Shown: positions 53,481-62,531, counted from the first letter of the stretch. The stretch is 64,000 bases of DNA from Candidatus Aminicenantota bacterium (GCA_014360015.1 JACIYJ010000005.1:140122-204121); one strand, 5' to 3'. The notes: generated by a model not told the origin, from the sequence alone. A program made the numbers and translations.

Positions 53481-54631
53481 TTTTTCACTCCTATCCAGAC
53501 GATTTCTTCTTCGGCCTGGCTTTTGGAAAGAGCATAGTCAGCGATTTCCTTAAAAGTATCTCTGGTGATATCACGTCCGCCAAGACCGGTGATAAAGCCG
53601 AAGATGACCGGTTGGTGAGGTTGTCCGTACATAGCTGATTTGACTTCCTGGTAGAAAATGCCGTGATGTCCGTAAGAAATGTTCCTGTCAACCACCGCTA
53701 CTTTTGGAACCTTAGACAGAATAGAGCGGACTTTTTCAAAGGGGAAGGGCCGGAAAAGCTTAATTCTCAGATTGCCGGCTTTTATCCCTTTTTCTCTGAG
53801 TTCATCGACGACTACCCGCGCCGTGTAACCGGCAGTGCCTGAGGTGACGAAAATGAATTCAGCGTCGTCACAGAGATATTCATCCACCTGGCCAAGATAG
53901 CGACCAAACATCTTTTCGTATTCCTTGCCGGTTTCTTCTACCAGAGCCGGCACTTTTTCCATATCTTTCTGAAGCTTGTAGCGAAGCTCCATATAGTGTT
54001 CTGGAGAAGTCAGTCCCCCAAAGGCATGGGGATCATCGGGTGTCAGGCGGAATGGCGGGTTGAATGGTGGAAGATAGGCATCAACTTTATCCTGGTCTGG
54101 GACATCGACCACTTCGTAGGTATGAGAAAGAGCAAAAGCATCCAGAACGATCATGCTGGGAATCATCAACTTTTCTGAGACTTTAAAAGCCTGAATGACG
54201 GTATCCAGAACTTCCTGGTTGGAAGCACAGTAGAACTGAATCCAACCGGTATCCCTCTGAGATAGGCTATCATTCTGGTCTGTCCAGATACTCCAGCCAG
54301 GAGCCATTGCCCGGTTGATGTTGCCCATAACCACTGGCAACCGACCTCCGGAAGCCCAATGGAGAAGCTCGTGCATCAGAGCTAACCCCTGGGCAGAAGT
54401 AGCGGTAAAGGTTCTGGCTCCAGCTAAGGAGGCTCCCAGGCAGGCAGCCATGGCCGAATGTTCGGATTCAACTTTGATGAACTTGGCATTAAGAGTGCCA
54501 TCAGCGCACATTTCAGAAAGTAGCTCAACCACCTGAGTTTGGGGAGTTATCGGATAAGCTGCTATGACCTGGGCTCTCGATAGCATGGCGCCATAGGATA
54601 GCGCGTGATTTCCCATTATTACTTTTTTCAT
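53477..54631 (-). CDS. porA: 2-oxoacid:ferredoxin oxidoreductase, alpha subunit
   Basis: A 384-residue subunit. N-terminal block GNHALSYGAMLSRAQVIAAYPITPQT and TATSAQGLALMHELL are characteristic, with the C-terminal transketolase-like domain (RPFPFEKVRSILSKV, DRNISYGHHG). It works with porB, D and G in the cytosol to oxidise 2-oxoacids during amino-acid and sugar fermentation. Start and stop overlap neighbours by 4 nt. Confidence 0.94.
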   Translation of the reverse strand: MKKVIMGNHALSYGAMLSRAQVIAAYPITPQTQVVELLSEMCADGTLNAKFIKVESEHSAMAACLGASLAGARTFTATSAQGLALMHELLHWASGGRLPVVMGNINRAMAPGWSIWTDQNDSLSQRDTGWIQFYCASNQEVLDTVIQAFKVSEKLMIPSMIVLDAFALSHTYEVVDVPDQDKVDAYLPPFNPPFRLTPDDPHAFGGLTSPEHYMELRYKLQKDMEKVPALVEETGKEYEKMFGRYLGQVDEYLCDDAEFIFVTSGTAGYTARVVVDELREKGIKAGNLRIKLFRPFPFEKVRSILSKVPKVAVVDRNISYGHHGIFYQEVKSAMYGQPHQPVIFGFITGLGGRDITRDTFKEIADYALSKSQAEEEIVWIGVKK

Positions 54632-54927
54632 TTTTCCTCCTCAACCATGACGATACATTTTTGCGGACATTCTTCAGCACAGATGCCGCAGCCTTTGCAG
54701 TAGTCATAGTTAATCTGTGGCCAGTCGTCGATGATGTCTATGGAAGCATCGGGGCAGAATTTCCAGCAAATTCCGCATTTGATGCATTTAGACAGGTCTA
54801 TCACCGGTTTGATGTTTCGCCAGGCGCCGGTCTTGTTGTAGAGCATCGACCCGATGGACATGGCCACTATGGGCATCTCTTTTTCTGAATTAAAGACAAT
54901 TTTTTTGGCTTCTTTCTTTTTGCTCAT
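54628..54927 (-). CDS. porD: 2-oxoacid:ferredoxin oxidoreductase, delta subunit
   Basis: A 99-residue 2[4Fe-4S] ferredoxin subunit. Cluster motifs are CIKCGICWKFCPD and CKGCGICAEECPQ. I start it at ATG 54925-54927 because AAGGAAGGAAATA lies directly before it; the reading frame extends 31 codons further up but overlaps porG without a ribosome site there. It passes electrons from the porB cluster to ferredoxin. Confidence 0.94.
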   Translation of the reverse strand: MSKKKEAKKIVFNSEKEMPIVAMSIGSMLYNKTGAWRNIKPVIDLSKCIKCGICWKFCPDASIDIIDDWPQINYDYCKGCGICAEECPQKCIVMVEEEK

Positions 54928-54940
54928 TATTTCCTTCCTT

Positions 54941-55483
54941 TCAGGCTTTTTCATAAGCCTCGATGGCGGCTTTGATGTTGTCTTCAGGTTTGAGAGGAAC
55001 GCCTTCTCTGATGGCTTCAACCAGCGATTCGAGTTTGGTCAGGTTCAGAATTTTGACCACCGCTCCGACAATGGCCGTGTTAACAATAGGTGCGGCTAAG
55101 GTCCCGAGCTTGTGTTTAACCGCAATTTCGGTGGCGTTAATAGTAAAAACCTTGTACCTGGAGGGAAACTTGAACTCTTCAGGCTTCTTGTCGCTGTTGA
55201 TGATGATATAGCCACCATCCTTTAATCCCTCGGTTACATCGATGGCTTCGACCAGAGTAGGGTCAACGACCACCACGTGGTCAGGGGTGTAAATCCTGCT
55301 TTTGTCATAGATGGGCTTATTATCAATGCGGATAAAGGCAAAAACAGGAGCTCCCCGGCGTTCGACTCCGAACTCTGGATAAGCCTGGACGTAATTTCCC
55401 TCTTTGGCCAGGGCGTCAGCCAGTATCTTGGAAGCTACCACTGTTCCCTGGCCACCTCGTCCATGAAAGCGAATCTCAATCAT
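54941..55483 (-). CDS. porG: 2-oxoacid:ferredoxin oxidoreductase, gamma subunit
   Basis: A 180-residue subunit with the signature EIRFHGRGGQGTVVASKILA at the N-terminus and GVERRGAPVFAFIRI near 38. First gene of porG-porD-porA-porB, the order seen in Thermotoga. AAAGGAGAGG precedes ATG. A promoter-like pair lies about 260 nt upstream, leaving a long leader with an inverted repeat. Confidence 0.94.
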   Translation of the reverse strand: MIEIRFHGRGGQGTVVASKILADALAKEGNYVQAYPEFGVERRGAPVFAFIRIDNKPIYDKSRIYTPDHVVVVDPTLVEAIDVTEGLKDGGYIIINSDKKPEEFKFPSRYKVFTINATEIAVKHKLGTLAAPIVNTAIVGAVVKILNLTKLESLVEAIREGVPLKPEDNIKAAIEAYEKA

Positions 55484-55531
55484 CTACCTCTCCTTTTGTC
55501 AGGTGTTAAAATATCAAATATGATAGAAACC

Positions 55532-55630
55532 CTGTTTTCTCCTCGGAAGGAAAGCAGTGGGTCTGCAGAGAATTAACTGATTCGATTTCAATCTGACTGG
55601 AGTTTCTGGAAGGAGGAGAGGAGAAAACAG
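55532..55630 (-). promoter_or_regulatory. Long-range inverted repeat in the por leader
   Basis: CTGTTTTCTCCTC (55532-55544) and GAGGAGAAAACAG (55618-55630) form a perfect 13-bp inverted repeat separated by 73 nt. In the transcript this could close a stem around the leader just upstream of porG. I do not recognise a known riboswitch class. The rest of the 324-nt gap holds the promoter at 55725-55753 and short unsupported frames. Confidence 0.45.
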
Positions 55631-55724
55631 AAAAGATCTTCCTGGCTAAGGAAGAAAGCTGAATTTTTATCTCCCCGTTATTCTTTGAGTCCATAGGAAT
55701 AAAATTATTATAAGATTAGAATTT

Positions 55725-55753
55725 AGTTTAGACTTAACTCGTTGAAGTGTCAA
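55725..55753 (-). promoter_or_regulatory. Candidate sigma-70 promoter for porGDAB
   Basis: TTGACA (55748-55753) and TAAACT (55725-55730) with exactly 17 nt between them on the minus strand. Alternative TATAAT-like sequence lies nearby at about 55706-55712. The start site would be near 55718. Confidence 0.5.
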
Positions 55754-55807
55754 GGATTGCTTTTTTACTTCCTGAGTGCCGGGTTTAAAAAAATAGGGAG
55801 AAAATAA

Positions 55808-56680
55808 TTAATCAGTCTGAGCAGCCGGAGTCATTTTTTCTTGCAGGTTGCAGTACAAGTTTTTGAGAAGTAAAGCGTCTGCCTCAAGGGATGGACTTTC
55901 GCAGATGACTGTGCCCCGGACTTCAAAATCATGGAGCGCCTGAAGCCATTCATCAAAACGAAAGTCAGATTCTTCTAAGTTTAGATGTTTGGTTTCGCCA
56001 GTCTGGTTGAATTTAACTCCTGAAATATGGATGTGAGCATTCTGGAGTGCCGAACGACCGAGCTTTTTCTCCACTTTGCTCAGTACTCGATGAAAATCAA
56101 GATATGAATTAACCCGACCTTCCCGGGCATAGATGTGGGCAAAATCCAAACAGGGAAAAAGGCCCTCTATTTCCCGGCAGAGGCTCAGAACTTCATCTAA
56201 GGAACCAAACTGAGATTTTTTCCCCATGGTTTCAATCCGCAGTCTTGTTCCGAGCTTCTCGGAGCGGGCGATAGAGGTTATTTCCTTGAGGGTGGCCTTT
56301 ATGGTGCTATAGGTTTCTTCCGGTGATTTTTTGCCATAGTAGCCGGCATGAAAAACCAGATCAGTTGCTCCAGCAGTTGCTGCCAGCCTCAGAGAATTGA
56401 GCAACAGGTCCTGGCTCTGAATTTTTTTGCCCGGGTCATCAGCATTTAGGTTGATAAAATAGGGGGCATGAGCACTCAGGCGGATTTTATGCTCCTGAGC
56501 TTTCAATTTAACCCGACCAGCGGTTTCCTGGCTCATCTTCAGCCCCTGGACAAATTCCAACTCTAAGGCTTCGAGCCCAGAGGAAATCACATACTCGATG
56601 GCTTTAAGGGATGAGTCTTCCGGACAGGAATTGGGGATTCCGGCGACCCCGAAATGCAGGTGCTCAGGAACAGGAGTCAT
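55808..56680 (-). CDS. Endonuclease IV / sugar-phosphate isomerase-like TIM barrel protein
   Basis: A 290-residue AP_endonuc_2-type barrel. Metal-ligand motifs include LSAHAPYFINL near 72, DLVFHAGYYG near 110, RIETMGKKSQFGS near 152, LDFAHIYAREG near 178 and AHIHISG near 215, matching endonuclease IV relatives of archaeal type rather than the canonical bacterial Nfo. A DNA-repair role (AP-site cleavage) is likely but an isomerase cannot be excluded. Start at ATG 56678-56680, with GGAGAGG upstream; it overlaps the thiC end by 17 nt. Confidence 0.78.
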   Translation of the reverse strand: MTPVPEHLHFGVAGIPNSCPEDSSLKAIEYVISSGLEALELEFVQGLKMSQETAGRVKLKAQEHKIRLSAHAPYFINLNADDPGKKIQSQDLLLNSLRLAATAGATDLVFHAGYYGKKSPEETYSTIKATLKEITSIARSEKLGTRLRIETMGKKSQFGSLDEVLSLCREIEGLFPCLDFAHIYAREGRVNSYLDFHRVLSKVEKKLGRSALQNAHIHISGVKFNQTGETKHLNLEESDFRFDEWLQALHDFEVRGTVICESPSLEADALLLKNLYCNLQEKMTPAAQTD

Positions 56681-57968
56681 CAGCCTCTCCACCGTTCAGA
56701 AATTCACTGACGATCTTCATGGCACAGAATTCACCGCACATGGAGCAGGCTTTACTTCTGGATTTTCTCCGGTTCCGGATTTCAGCAAATTTATCCGGGT
56801 CTATAGATAATTTTTGTTGTTTATCCCAGTCAAGCTTTTTCCTGGCTCTGGAGAGTTCAGCGTCTCTGTCTATGGCGCCTGGAATGCCCTTGACGATGTC
56901 AGCAGCGTGAGCAGCTATTTTGGAAGCAATCAGTCCTTCTTTAACGTCTTCTATAGAAGGCAAGCCTAAGTGTTCGGCTGGAGTGACATAACAGAGAAAA
57001 TCAGCGCCAGCTGAGGCAGCGATGGCACCACCTATGGCTGAGACTATATGATCATATCCTGGAGCTATATCAGTAACCAGCGGGCCAAGGACATAAAAAG
57101 GCGCTTCCTCACATAATATCTTCTGCAGCTTGATGTTCATGGCTACCTGGTCCAGAGGAACGTGACCGGGACCTTCCACCATAGCTTGAACTCCTGCTTG
57201 GCGTGCTTGTTTGACCAGCTCACCTAAGGTTAAAAGTTCTTCAATCTGGGGCCGATCAGTAGCATCGAGAATGGAACCAGGTCTGAGTCCATCGCCCAGG
57301 CTCAAGGTGATGTCGTATCTTCTGGCAATTTCTAAGAGTCGGTCAAAATTAGCATAAAGAGGATTTTCTTTTTCGTTATGGAGCATCCAGGCTAAATGGA
57401 AGGCTCCACCCCGGGAAACTATATCGGCAATTCGGCCCTGCTTTTTCAGTCTATCAATGGCTTTAAGGGTTAAACCGCAATGAACAGTCATAAAATCAAC
57501 ACCCTCCTGGGCTTGAGCTTCAATGACTCCGAACAGGTCATCTTCAGTCATTTTGACGATTGACCCTCGTCGGTAGATGGCCTGGATGGCTGCTTCATAG
57601 ACCGGGACAGTGCCGAGTGGGACCGAAGATAAGCTCAGCAGCTTTTTTCTGATGGCTCTGATATTTCCTCCGGTGCTCAGGTCCATCACTGCATCAGTGT
57701 TGTATTTAAGGCTTATTTTAAGTTTAGCTATTTCGCTCTTGAGGTCAGGATAATCCCGGGAAGTACCAAGATTGACGTTAACTTTGGTTCGCATTTTCTG
57801 ACCGATGGCTGCAGGCCGGGAAGGGGAGTGGAACCTGTTATAAGGGATGACCACTTTCCCCTCGGCTATTAGGGAAAGAAGTGTATCAGGAGATACCCGT
57901 TCTTCCCGGGCGATCCTCTTGAAAAGAGGAATGAGGTTTCCTTTCCTGGCTTTTTCAATTAGGGTCAT
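56664..57968 (-). CDS. thiC: ThiC phosphomethylpyrimidine synthase (short form; BzaF-type alternative)
   Basis: A 434-residue radical SAM enzyme that turns aminoimidazole ribotide into the thiamine pyrimidine. Signatures: NVNLGTSRDYPD near 66, DAVMDLSTGGNIRAIR near 92, VEGPGHVPLDQ near 265, GPLVTDIAPGYDHI near 297, and the C-terminal cluster CSMCGEFCAMK. This is the short class (~430 aa), which also includes BzaF-type enzymes making the lower ligand of some B12 forms. No thiamine genes or TPP riboswitch are visible nearby. Overlaps the downstream TIM-barrel gene. Confidence 0.9.
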   Translation of the reverse strand: MTLIEKARKGNLIPLFKRIAREERVSPDTLLSLIAEGKVVIPYNRFHSPSRPAAIGQKMRTKVNVNLGTSRDYPDLKSEIAKLKISLKYNTDAVMDLSTGGNIRAIRKKLLSLSSVPLGTVPVYEAAIQAIYRRGSIVKMTEDDLFGVIEAQAQEGVDFMTVHCGLTLKAIDRLKKQGRIADIVSRGGAFHLAWMLHNEKENPLYANFDRLLEIARRYDITLSLGDGLRPGSILDATDRPQIEELLTLGELVKQARQAGVQAMVEGPGHVPLDQVAMNIKLQKILCEEAPFYVLGPLVTDIAPGYDHIVSAIGGAIAASAGADFLCYVTPAEHLGLPSIEDVKEGLIASKIAAHAADIVKGIPGAIDRDAELSRARKKLDWDKQQKLSIDPDKFAEIRNRRKSRSKACSMCGEFCAMKIVSEFLNGGEADDSCS

Positions 57969-58008
57969 GGACTTGGCTTTCGTTTTTAAGGCTGATCTCC
58001 AAAAACTC

Positions 58009-58037
58009 AGTATAGTTTACCCCTTCCCCCCTGTCAA
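58009..58037 (-). promoter_or_regulatory. Sigma-70 promoter of thiC
   Basis: Consensus TTGACA (58032-58037) and TATACT (58009-58014) separated by exactly 17 nt on the minus strand. The transcript would start near 58002, about 34 nt before the thiC ATG, too short a leader for a TPP riboswitch. Confidence 0.75.
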
Positions 58038-58154
58038 GGAGACCGGCTTCGTGAAATCGGTGGACAACGTTGTGTCCCGTTTTTGGTGACAGGAAATTTA
58101 CAAATAACTGGAGAATTGATAGCATAAAAGAAAAAAGAGTCCGGTTTGAGAGCA

Positions 58155-58739
58155 ATGCTAAGGAGAGTGCTTAAAATCAAGATTTTTCTGACTCTGTTGT
58201 TTTTAGGCTTGAGTGCTGGTCTGACCCAGGTCAAAACCGACTTCACCTCAGACCTTGATAACGCCCTAAAAATAATCAACTTTCTGGACTACGTGGCCAG
58301 AATCAGGGAAGAAACAGGCCGGAGTCAGGACAAAATTGCTGAGTTTGAGGAGAATGAAGTTAGTGCCTTTTTTCAATATCTTTTTACCGAGCAGGTGCCA
58401 ACGGTTAAAGCTCTTGAACTTAAACTATTTCCCAAGGAAAAAATAGAAGGACATCTTCTCTTGAATCTCAATGGCTATAATCTGCCATCTTATTTCAAGG
58501 ATGAAGTCAATCTCTATTTTTCTGCCCGGGCTGAATGTTTGAACCGGAAAATCAGATTGGTTTTCAACAGCCTTTATCTTGAAACCCAGAGGATTGAGCC
58601 CAAAATCATCGATTACCTAATAGATTTGATAGCCGATTCCCTGAAGATAGAAGCCCATCATCTGGAAGATTGGTATGACCTGCCTTCGGGCGTAGAAAAA
58701 ATTTCCATCAGCCAGGGTAAATTGAGGATTTATTATTGA
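58155..58739 (+). CDS. Hypothetical exported protein
   Basis: A 194-residue protein with a clear signal peptide (MLRRVLKIKIFLTLLFLGLS). The mature part has a helical front and a beta-rich C-terminus (ALELKLFPKEKIEGHLLLNL, LRIYY). Family not recognised; the beta part recalls lipid-binding DUF2993-like folds, weakly. ATG 58155 is chosen over TTG 58146. Ends 9 nt before rsmD, so probably co-transcribed. Confidence 0.6.
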   Translation: MLRRVLKIKIFLTLLFLGLSAGLTQVKTDFTSDLDNALKIINFLDYVARIREETGRSQDKIAEFEENEVSAFFQYLFTEQVPTVKALELKLFPKEKIEGHLLLNLNGYNLPSYFKDEVNLYFSARAECLNRKIRLVFNSLYLETQRIEPKIIDYLIDLIADSLKIEAHHLEDWYDLPSGVEKISISQGKLRIYY

Positions 58740-58748
58740 GGATAGAAA

Positions 58749-59318
58749 ATGATTAGAATCATAGGCGGTAAATACAAGGGTCGGCGCCTGAAAATGGTTC
58801 CCAGCCCGCTGGTCCGACCGCTTCCGGCCAAGCTTAGAGGAGCCCTGTTCAATATCCTTCAGAGTAGAGTCCTGGATGCCTTCTTTCTCGACGGTTTTGC
58901 TGGGACAGGTTCAGTTGGCCTGGAAGCTTTGAGCCGGGGTGCCAGCCGGGCTGTCTTTATCGAAGAATTGCCAATGGCGGCTAAAATCATCGAAGCCAAT
59001 ATCTCTAAGTGCGGAGCTGATGACCAGGCTCTGGTAATCAATAAAGAGTTCAACCGGGCAGTGATTGACCTGGGCAAGAAGGGAGTGAAGTTTGACCTGA
59101 TTTTTTTAGACCCGCCCTATAAACTCCTGGCTGAAAGAAATCCACTAAAGGTGATTAGAAAAAGACAGATACTTAAGCCGGAAGGTTTGCTCATCATCCG
59201 CCACCACCGCCAGTTTTCGCCTTCAAAGGAAGATTTTAAGTTAGTCAGACAGGTTGATTTTGGCGACGATATCTTTTCTTTTTATTCAGGAGAAGTTATA
59301 CAGAAGGAAAACAGATAA
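58749..59318 (+). CDS. rsmD: 16S rRNA m2G966 methyltransferase RsmD
   Basis: A 189-residue SAM-dependent enzyme. Motifs: RIIGGKYKGRRL at the N-terminus, RPLPAKLRGALFNIL, the SAM site DGFAGTGSVGLEALSRGA near 55, and the catalytic DPPY in FDLIFLDPPYKL near 115. Methylates guanine 966 in the small subunit. 9 nt after the hypothetical exported protein. Usually followed by coaD, which is not here. Confidence 0.95.
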   Translation: MIRIIGGKYKGRRLKMVPSPLVRPLPAKLRGALFNILQSRVLDAFFLDGFAGTGSVGLEALSRGASRAVFIEELPMAAKIIEANISKCGADDQALVINKEFNRAVIDLGKKGVKFDLIFLDPPYKLLAERNPLKVIRKRQILKPEGLLIIRHHRQFSPSKEDFKLVRQVDFGDDIFSFYSGEVIQKENR

Positions 59319-59386
59319 AAATTGATTGAACCACCGGCTAACTTAGTCTAAAATAACAAGATATCTGGTTAAAGGGATCAAGTTCT

Positions 59387-60250
59387 ATGACCAAGGATAA
59401 TCGAAAAATTGACCCGTTCTGGGATAAAGACCTTGTTCTCAAGGAAGATGAGGTCTTTTCCGGGCTGGGTTTAGCCAAAGGCTCGCTTCTATTCCTCGGC
59501 AGATATACCTTGAAAGAAGTCATGGCCGTGCTGGCTAAAAAAGGCCTTTTCCGGGAAGCTAAAAAGAGAAATCTCTGGCCGATTAAATACCGGCTCGATT
59601 CCTCGGATTATCCTATCCAGAGACTCCTTGTTTACTGGCAGGAAGAAGATCCGGAGAAAGTTATCGTTGATCTAAAAATAAGGGAAGGCGAAGTTAAATT
59701 CAAAGCTCCAGAAAAGCATGGTTATAAATTGCCACCGCAGCGTTGCCTGCTGTTTGAATGGTTGACCCTGCAAAACCCGAGGCTGAGCTTTGATGAGAAG
59801 CATCCCCCTCTTCCTGGTCAGACCAGACCAGGCCTCAGTCTGTCGAAGAAGATTCTGGAAGTTTTTCTCTATCTTTCCAAACTTATCCAGATAGATGGTT
59901 TGGTGGCTTTCCCGGCCTATTTTCATAATGCCCTGCTTTTTTCACGTTATTTTTATTTTGTTGACCCAATAAAAGAGGGTGAGATAAAAGCTATCAGAAA
60001 GCAGTTCAACCATGTTCCTTTCAGACAGTTAGCTTGGGCTGTTCATCTTGGCTGTTTGAGCGAGGCTGAAGGCCGGGTTTATGAATGGCAGGCAGAAGAG
60101 CAGGTCTTTCCGCTGAGTGAGGTGCTCAAGGAATACATCGATTCAAAAATCTACAAAGAAATTTCCCGTCATGTGGAGAAAACTTCAAAATTCAGCATAG
60201 ATTGGGAGCTTTTTAAGAAAAAAAGCCGGGAGCAGGGCATCCTTTACTGA
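59387..60250 (+). CDS. Hypothetical protein
   Basis: A 287-residue soluble protein. Two halves can be seen: an alpha/beta N-terminus (VFSGLGLAKGSLLFLGRY, KVIVDLKIREGEVKF) and a middle segment (HPPLPGQTRPGLSLSKKI, GLVAFPAYFHNALLFSRY) with some likeness to acyltransferase folds. No catalytic residues can be named. It precedes rpmE by 47 nt and lies in a translation-related gene cluster. Confidence 0.6.
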   Translation: MTKDNRKIDPFWDKDLVLKEDEVFSGLGLAKGSLLFLGRYTLKEVMAVLAKKGLFREAKKRNLWPIKYRLDSSDYPIQRLLVYWQEEDPEKVIVDLKIREGEVKFKAPEKHGYKLPPQRCLLFEWLTLQNPRLSFDEKHPPLPGQTRPGLSLSKKILEVFLYLSKLIQIDGLVAFPAYFHNALLFSRYFYFVDPIKEGEIKAIRKQFNHVPFRQLAWAVHLGCLSEAEGRVYEWQAEEQVFPLSEVLKEYIDSKIYKEISRHVEKTSKFSIDWELFKKKSREQGILY

Positions 60251-60297
60251 AAGCCCGAAACCTGCTATAATCAATGGCCTGAAGAGGAGAGAAGAGA

Positions 60298-60507
60298 ATG
60301 AAAAAAGGAATTCATCCAGAATATCAGGAATGTACTGTTATCTGTGCCTGCGGCAATACTTTTAAAACCCGGTCCACCAAGAAAGAAATCCGGGTTGAAA
60401 TCTGCTCTCAATGCCATCCGTTTTTTACCGGTAAACAAAAAATAGTCGATACCGCTGGCCGGGTGGAAAAATTCAGGAAAAAATATGATACTAAGACTAA
60501 AAAATAA
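60298..60507 (+). CDS. rpmE: 50S ribosomal protein L31 (zinc form)
   Basis: A 69-residue protein with the zinc ligands CAC near 17-19 and CSQC near 37-40, so it is the C+ type. [20 protein letters not shown] is the standard C-terminal block. It ends 5 nt before prfA, an order common in many bacteria. Confidence 0.95.
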   Translation: MKKGIHPEYQECTVICACGNTFKTRSTKKEIRVEICSQCHPFFTGKQKIVDTAGRVEKFRKKYDTKTKK

Positions 60508-60512
60508 TCCAG

Positions 60513-61616
60513 ATGTTCCAGGAATTAAAGGCAGTCGAGGAAAAATATAACCAGATTACTGCCCTTCTTTCCGACCCCAACATTTCCTCTAACCCCCAAA
60601 AAATTAAAGACTTAGCCCGCGAACGAGCTGAGCTCGAACCCTTGGTCAAAAAATACGAGGAGTACAAGAAGGTTCAGAAGGACCTGGAAGAATCCAGGGC
60701 GATTCTCTCTGACCCTCAGGCAGACCAGGAGTTAAAACGCCTGGCAGAAGCTGAGCTCGACCAGCTCAAAGAAAAAAAGGAGGAGCTGGAAAAAGAGCTC
60801 AAAAAGATGCTTTTACCAAAAGACCCCAATGATGAGAAGAACGTTATTCTGGAAATAAGAGCCGGAGCTGGCGGTGATGAAGCCTCTCTTTTTGCCCAGG
60901 ACCTGTTACGAATGTACACCCGATATGCTGAACACAAAGGCTGGAAATGGGACCTGATGGATGTTAGCTATTCTCCTATTGGCGGGATCAAGGAAGCTAT
61001 CGTCAACATTCAGGGTAAGAAAGTTTATTCGTTTTTAAAGTATGAAAGCGGGGTGCATCGGGTCCAAAGAGTTCCCAAAACTGAAGCTTCTGGCCGTATT
61101 CACACTTCTACGGCCACAGTGGCTGTGCTGCCAGAAGCTGAAGAGATTGACCTGAAAATTGACCCCAAGGATTTGAAAATTGAAGCTTTTGGAGCTTCTG
61201 GTCCCGGGGGTCAGAATGTCAACCGGAACTATACCGCTATCAGAATTACTCATAAGCCATCGGGCATTGTGGTTTCCTGTCAGGATGAAAAATCCCAGCA
61301 TCGGAATAAAGAAAAAGCCCTGAAGATTTTAAGAACCAGACTTCTGGATATTGCCCGCCAGGAACAGCATAACCGCATCTCTCAGGATAGAAGAAAGCAA
61401 GTCGGCACCGGCGAACGAAGCGAAAAAATCAGGACTTATAATTTCCCTCAATCCCGGGTTACAGACCACCGGCTAAACGAGAATTTTTACAACATCGAAA
61501 ACATCATGGATGGCGAACTGGATGAGCTGATCGAGAAACTGATAGTCTACTTTCAGACCAGAGCTTTGGAAGAAGATAGATCAGCAGGGGCTTTGAATCA
61601 GCAACTTGAGATCTAA
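60513..61616 (+). CDS. prfA: Peptide chain release factor 1
   Basis: A 367-residue factor that ends translation at UAG and UAA. The GGQ loop is in GASGPGGQNVNRN near 230. The stop-codon recognition region reads VQRVPKTEASGRIHTS (PxT motif of RF1, here PKT rather than the usual PAT). RAGAGGDEASLFAQDL near 120 is conserved. It overlaps prmC by 11 nt. Its presence implies that UAG is a normal stop, relevant to the amber codon in the VPS10-type gene. Confidence 0.96.
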   Translation: MFQELKAVEEKYNQITALLSDPNISSNPQKIKDLARERAELEPLVKKYEEYKKVQKDLEESRAILSDPQADQELKRLAEAELDQLKEKKEELEKELKKMLLPKDPNDEKNVILEIRAGAGGDEASLFAQDLLRMYTRYAEHKGWKWDLMDVSYSPIGGIKEAIVNIQGKKVYSFLKYESGVHRVQRVPKTEASGRIHTSTATVAVLPEAEEIDLKIDPKDLKIEAFGASGPGGQNVNRNYTAIRITHKPSGIVVSCQDEKSQHRNKEKALKILRTRLLDIARQEQHNRISQDRRKQVGTGERSEKIRTYNFPQSRVTDHRLNENFYNIENIMDGELDELIEKLIVYFQTRALEEDRSAGALNQQLEI

Positions 61617-62451
61617 AACTTTAAACCAACTTTTCCGTCAGGCTGCCAGAAAACTGTCTTGCTCTGCCTGTCCTTTTCTTGAAGCCCGTCTTTTAATCCA
61701 GATGGCTGGCCGGATGACCGAATCAGATTTTTTTCAGAATCTGGATTCGCCGGTTCCAAAGGGTCTTGAAAATAGGCTAAACCGGCTGGTCAAAAAAAGG
61801 AAAGCGGGCTGGCCAATGGCTTATCTCCTGGGGAAAAAAGAATTCTGGAGCCTGGAATTCAAAGTCAACCGCTGGGTTTTCATCCCCAGACCAGAAACCG
61901 AACTGGTAGTGGAAAAAGTCCTGTCGCTTCCTTTGCCTGAAAAGCCCAGGATTCTGGATGTGGGAACGGGAAGCGGAAATATCGCCATAGCTCTGGCTAA
62001 GGAGTTACCTTCAGCCCGGGTGATAGCTTCTGACCTCTCAAAAAGGGCTTTAAAGATAGCCCGGGAGAATGCCAGAAAGAATCAGGTTAAGAATGTTGAA
62101 TTTGTCCAGAGTAATCTTCTATACTTTTTTTTAAAAAGTAATCTTCTGTTTGATTTAATTGTAAGCAATCCTCCCTATGTCGCTGAAAAAGAGTGGAAAA
62201 AATTAGACCGACCGGTCAGGGATTTTGAACCGAAAAGAGCCCTGGTGGCCGGGCCCAGCGGCCTGGAAATCATTGAAAAGCTGATAAAACAGGCTTGGTT
62301 CTGCCTGAAACCGGGTGGATATCTGGTCATGGAAATCGGAGCTACTCAGGAAAAAACGGTTTTAGAGTTGTTCAGCTCTGGCTGGGGTCAAATGGAAATC
62401 CTACCAGATTACTCGGGATTACCCAGGGTTTTTTCAGCCAGAAAAGACTAA
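61606..62451 (+). CDS. prmC: Release factor glutamine methyltransferase PrmC
   Basis: A 281-residue SAM enzyme that methylates the glutamine of the GGQ loop in release factors. The SAM motif ILDVGTGSGNIAIALA near 118 and the catalytic VSNPPYVAEKEW near 185 are intact. Overlaps prfA by 11 nt, coupling the enzyme to its substrate. Ends 80 nt from the convergent HD-GYP gene, with no hairpin visible between them. Confidence 0.95.
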   Translation: MRSKTLNQLFRQAARKLSCSACPFLEARLLIQMAGRMTESDFFQNLDSPVPKGLENRLNRLVKKRKAGWPMAYLLGKKEFWSLEFKVNRWVFIPRPETELVVEKVLSLPLPEKPRILDVGTGSGNIAIALAKELPSARVIASDLSKRALKIARENARKNQVKNVEFVQSNLLYFFLKSNLLFDLIVSNPPYVAEKEWKKLDRPVRDFEPKRALVAGPSGLEIIEKLIKQAWFCLKPGGYLVMEIGATQEKTVLELFSSGWGQMEILPDYSGLPRVFSARKD

Positions 62452-62531
62452 AAAACTAACTCTTTTTGTCCACTTTTATATTTTTTCGCCAGACTCTTTT
62501 CACCTGAGGTAATTATTTTTGAAGTTTTTTA

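Noticed and set aside
55506..55694. 62-codon minus-strand frame in the por leader, possible leader peptide
   Set aside because: No ribosome site and low-complexity, Ser-rich composition; the inverted repeat explains the region better.
57969..58040. TPP riboswitch ahead of thiC
   Set aside because: The leader predicted from the promoter is only about 34 nt and none of the THI-box sequence is present.
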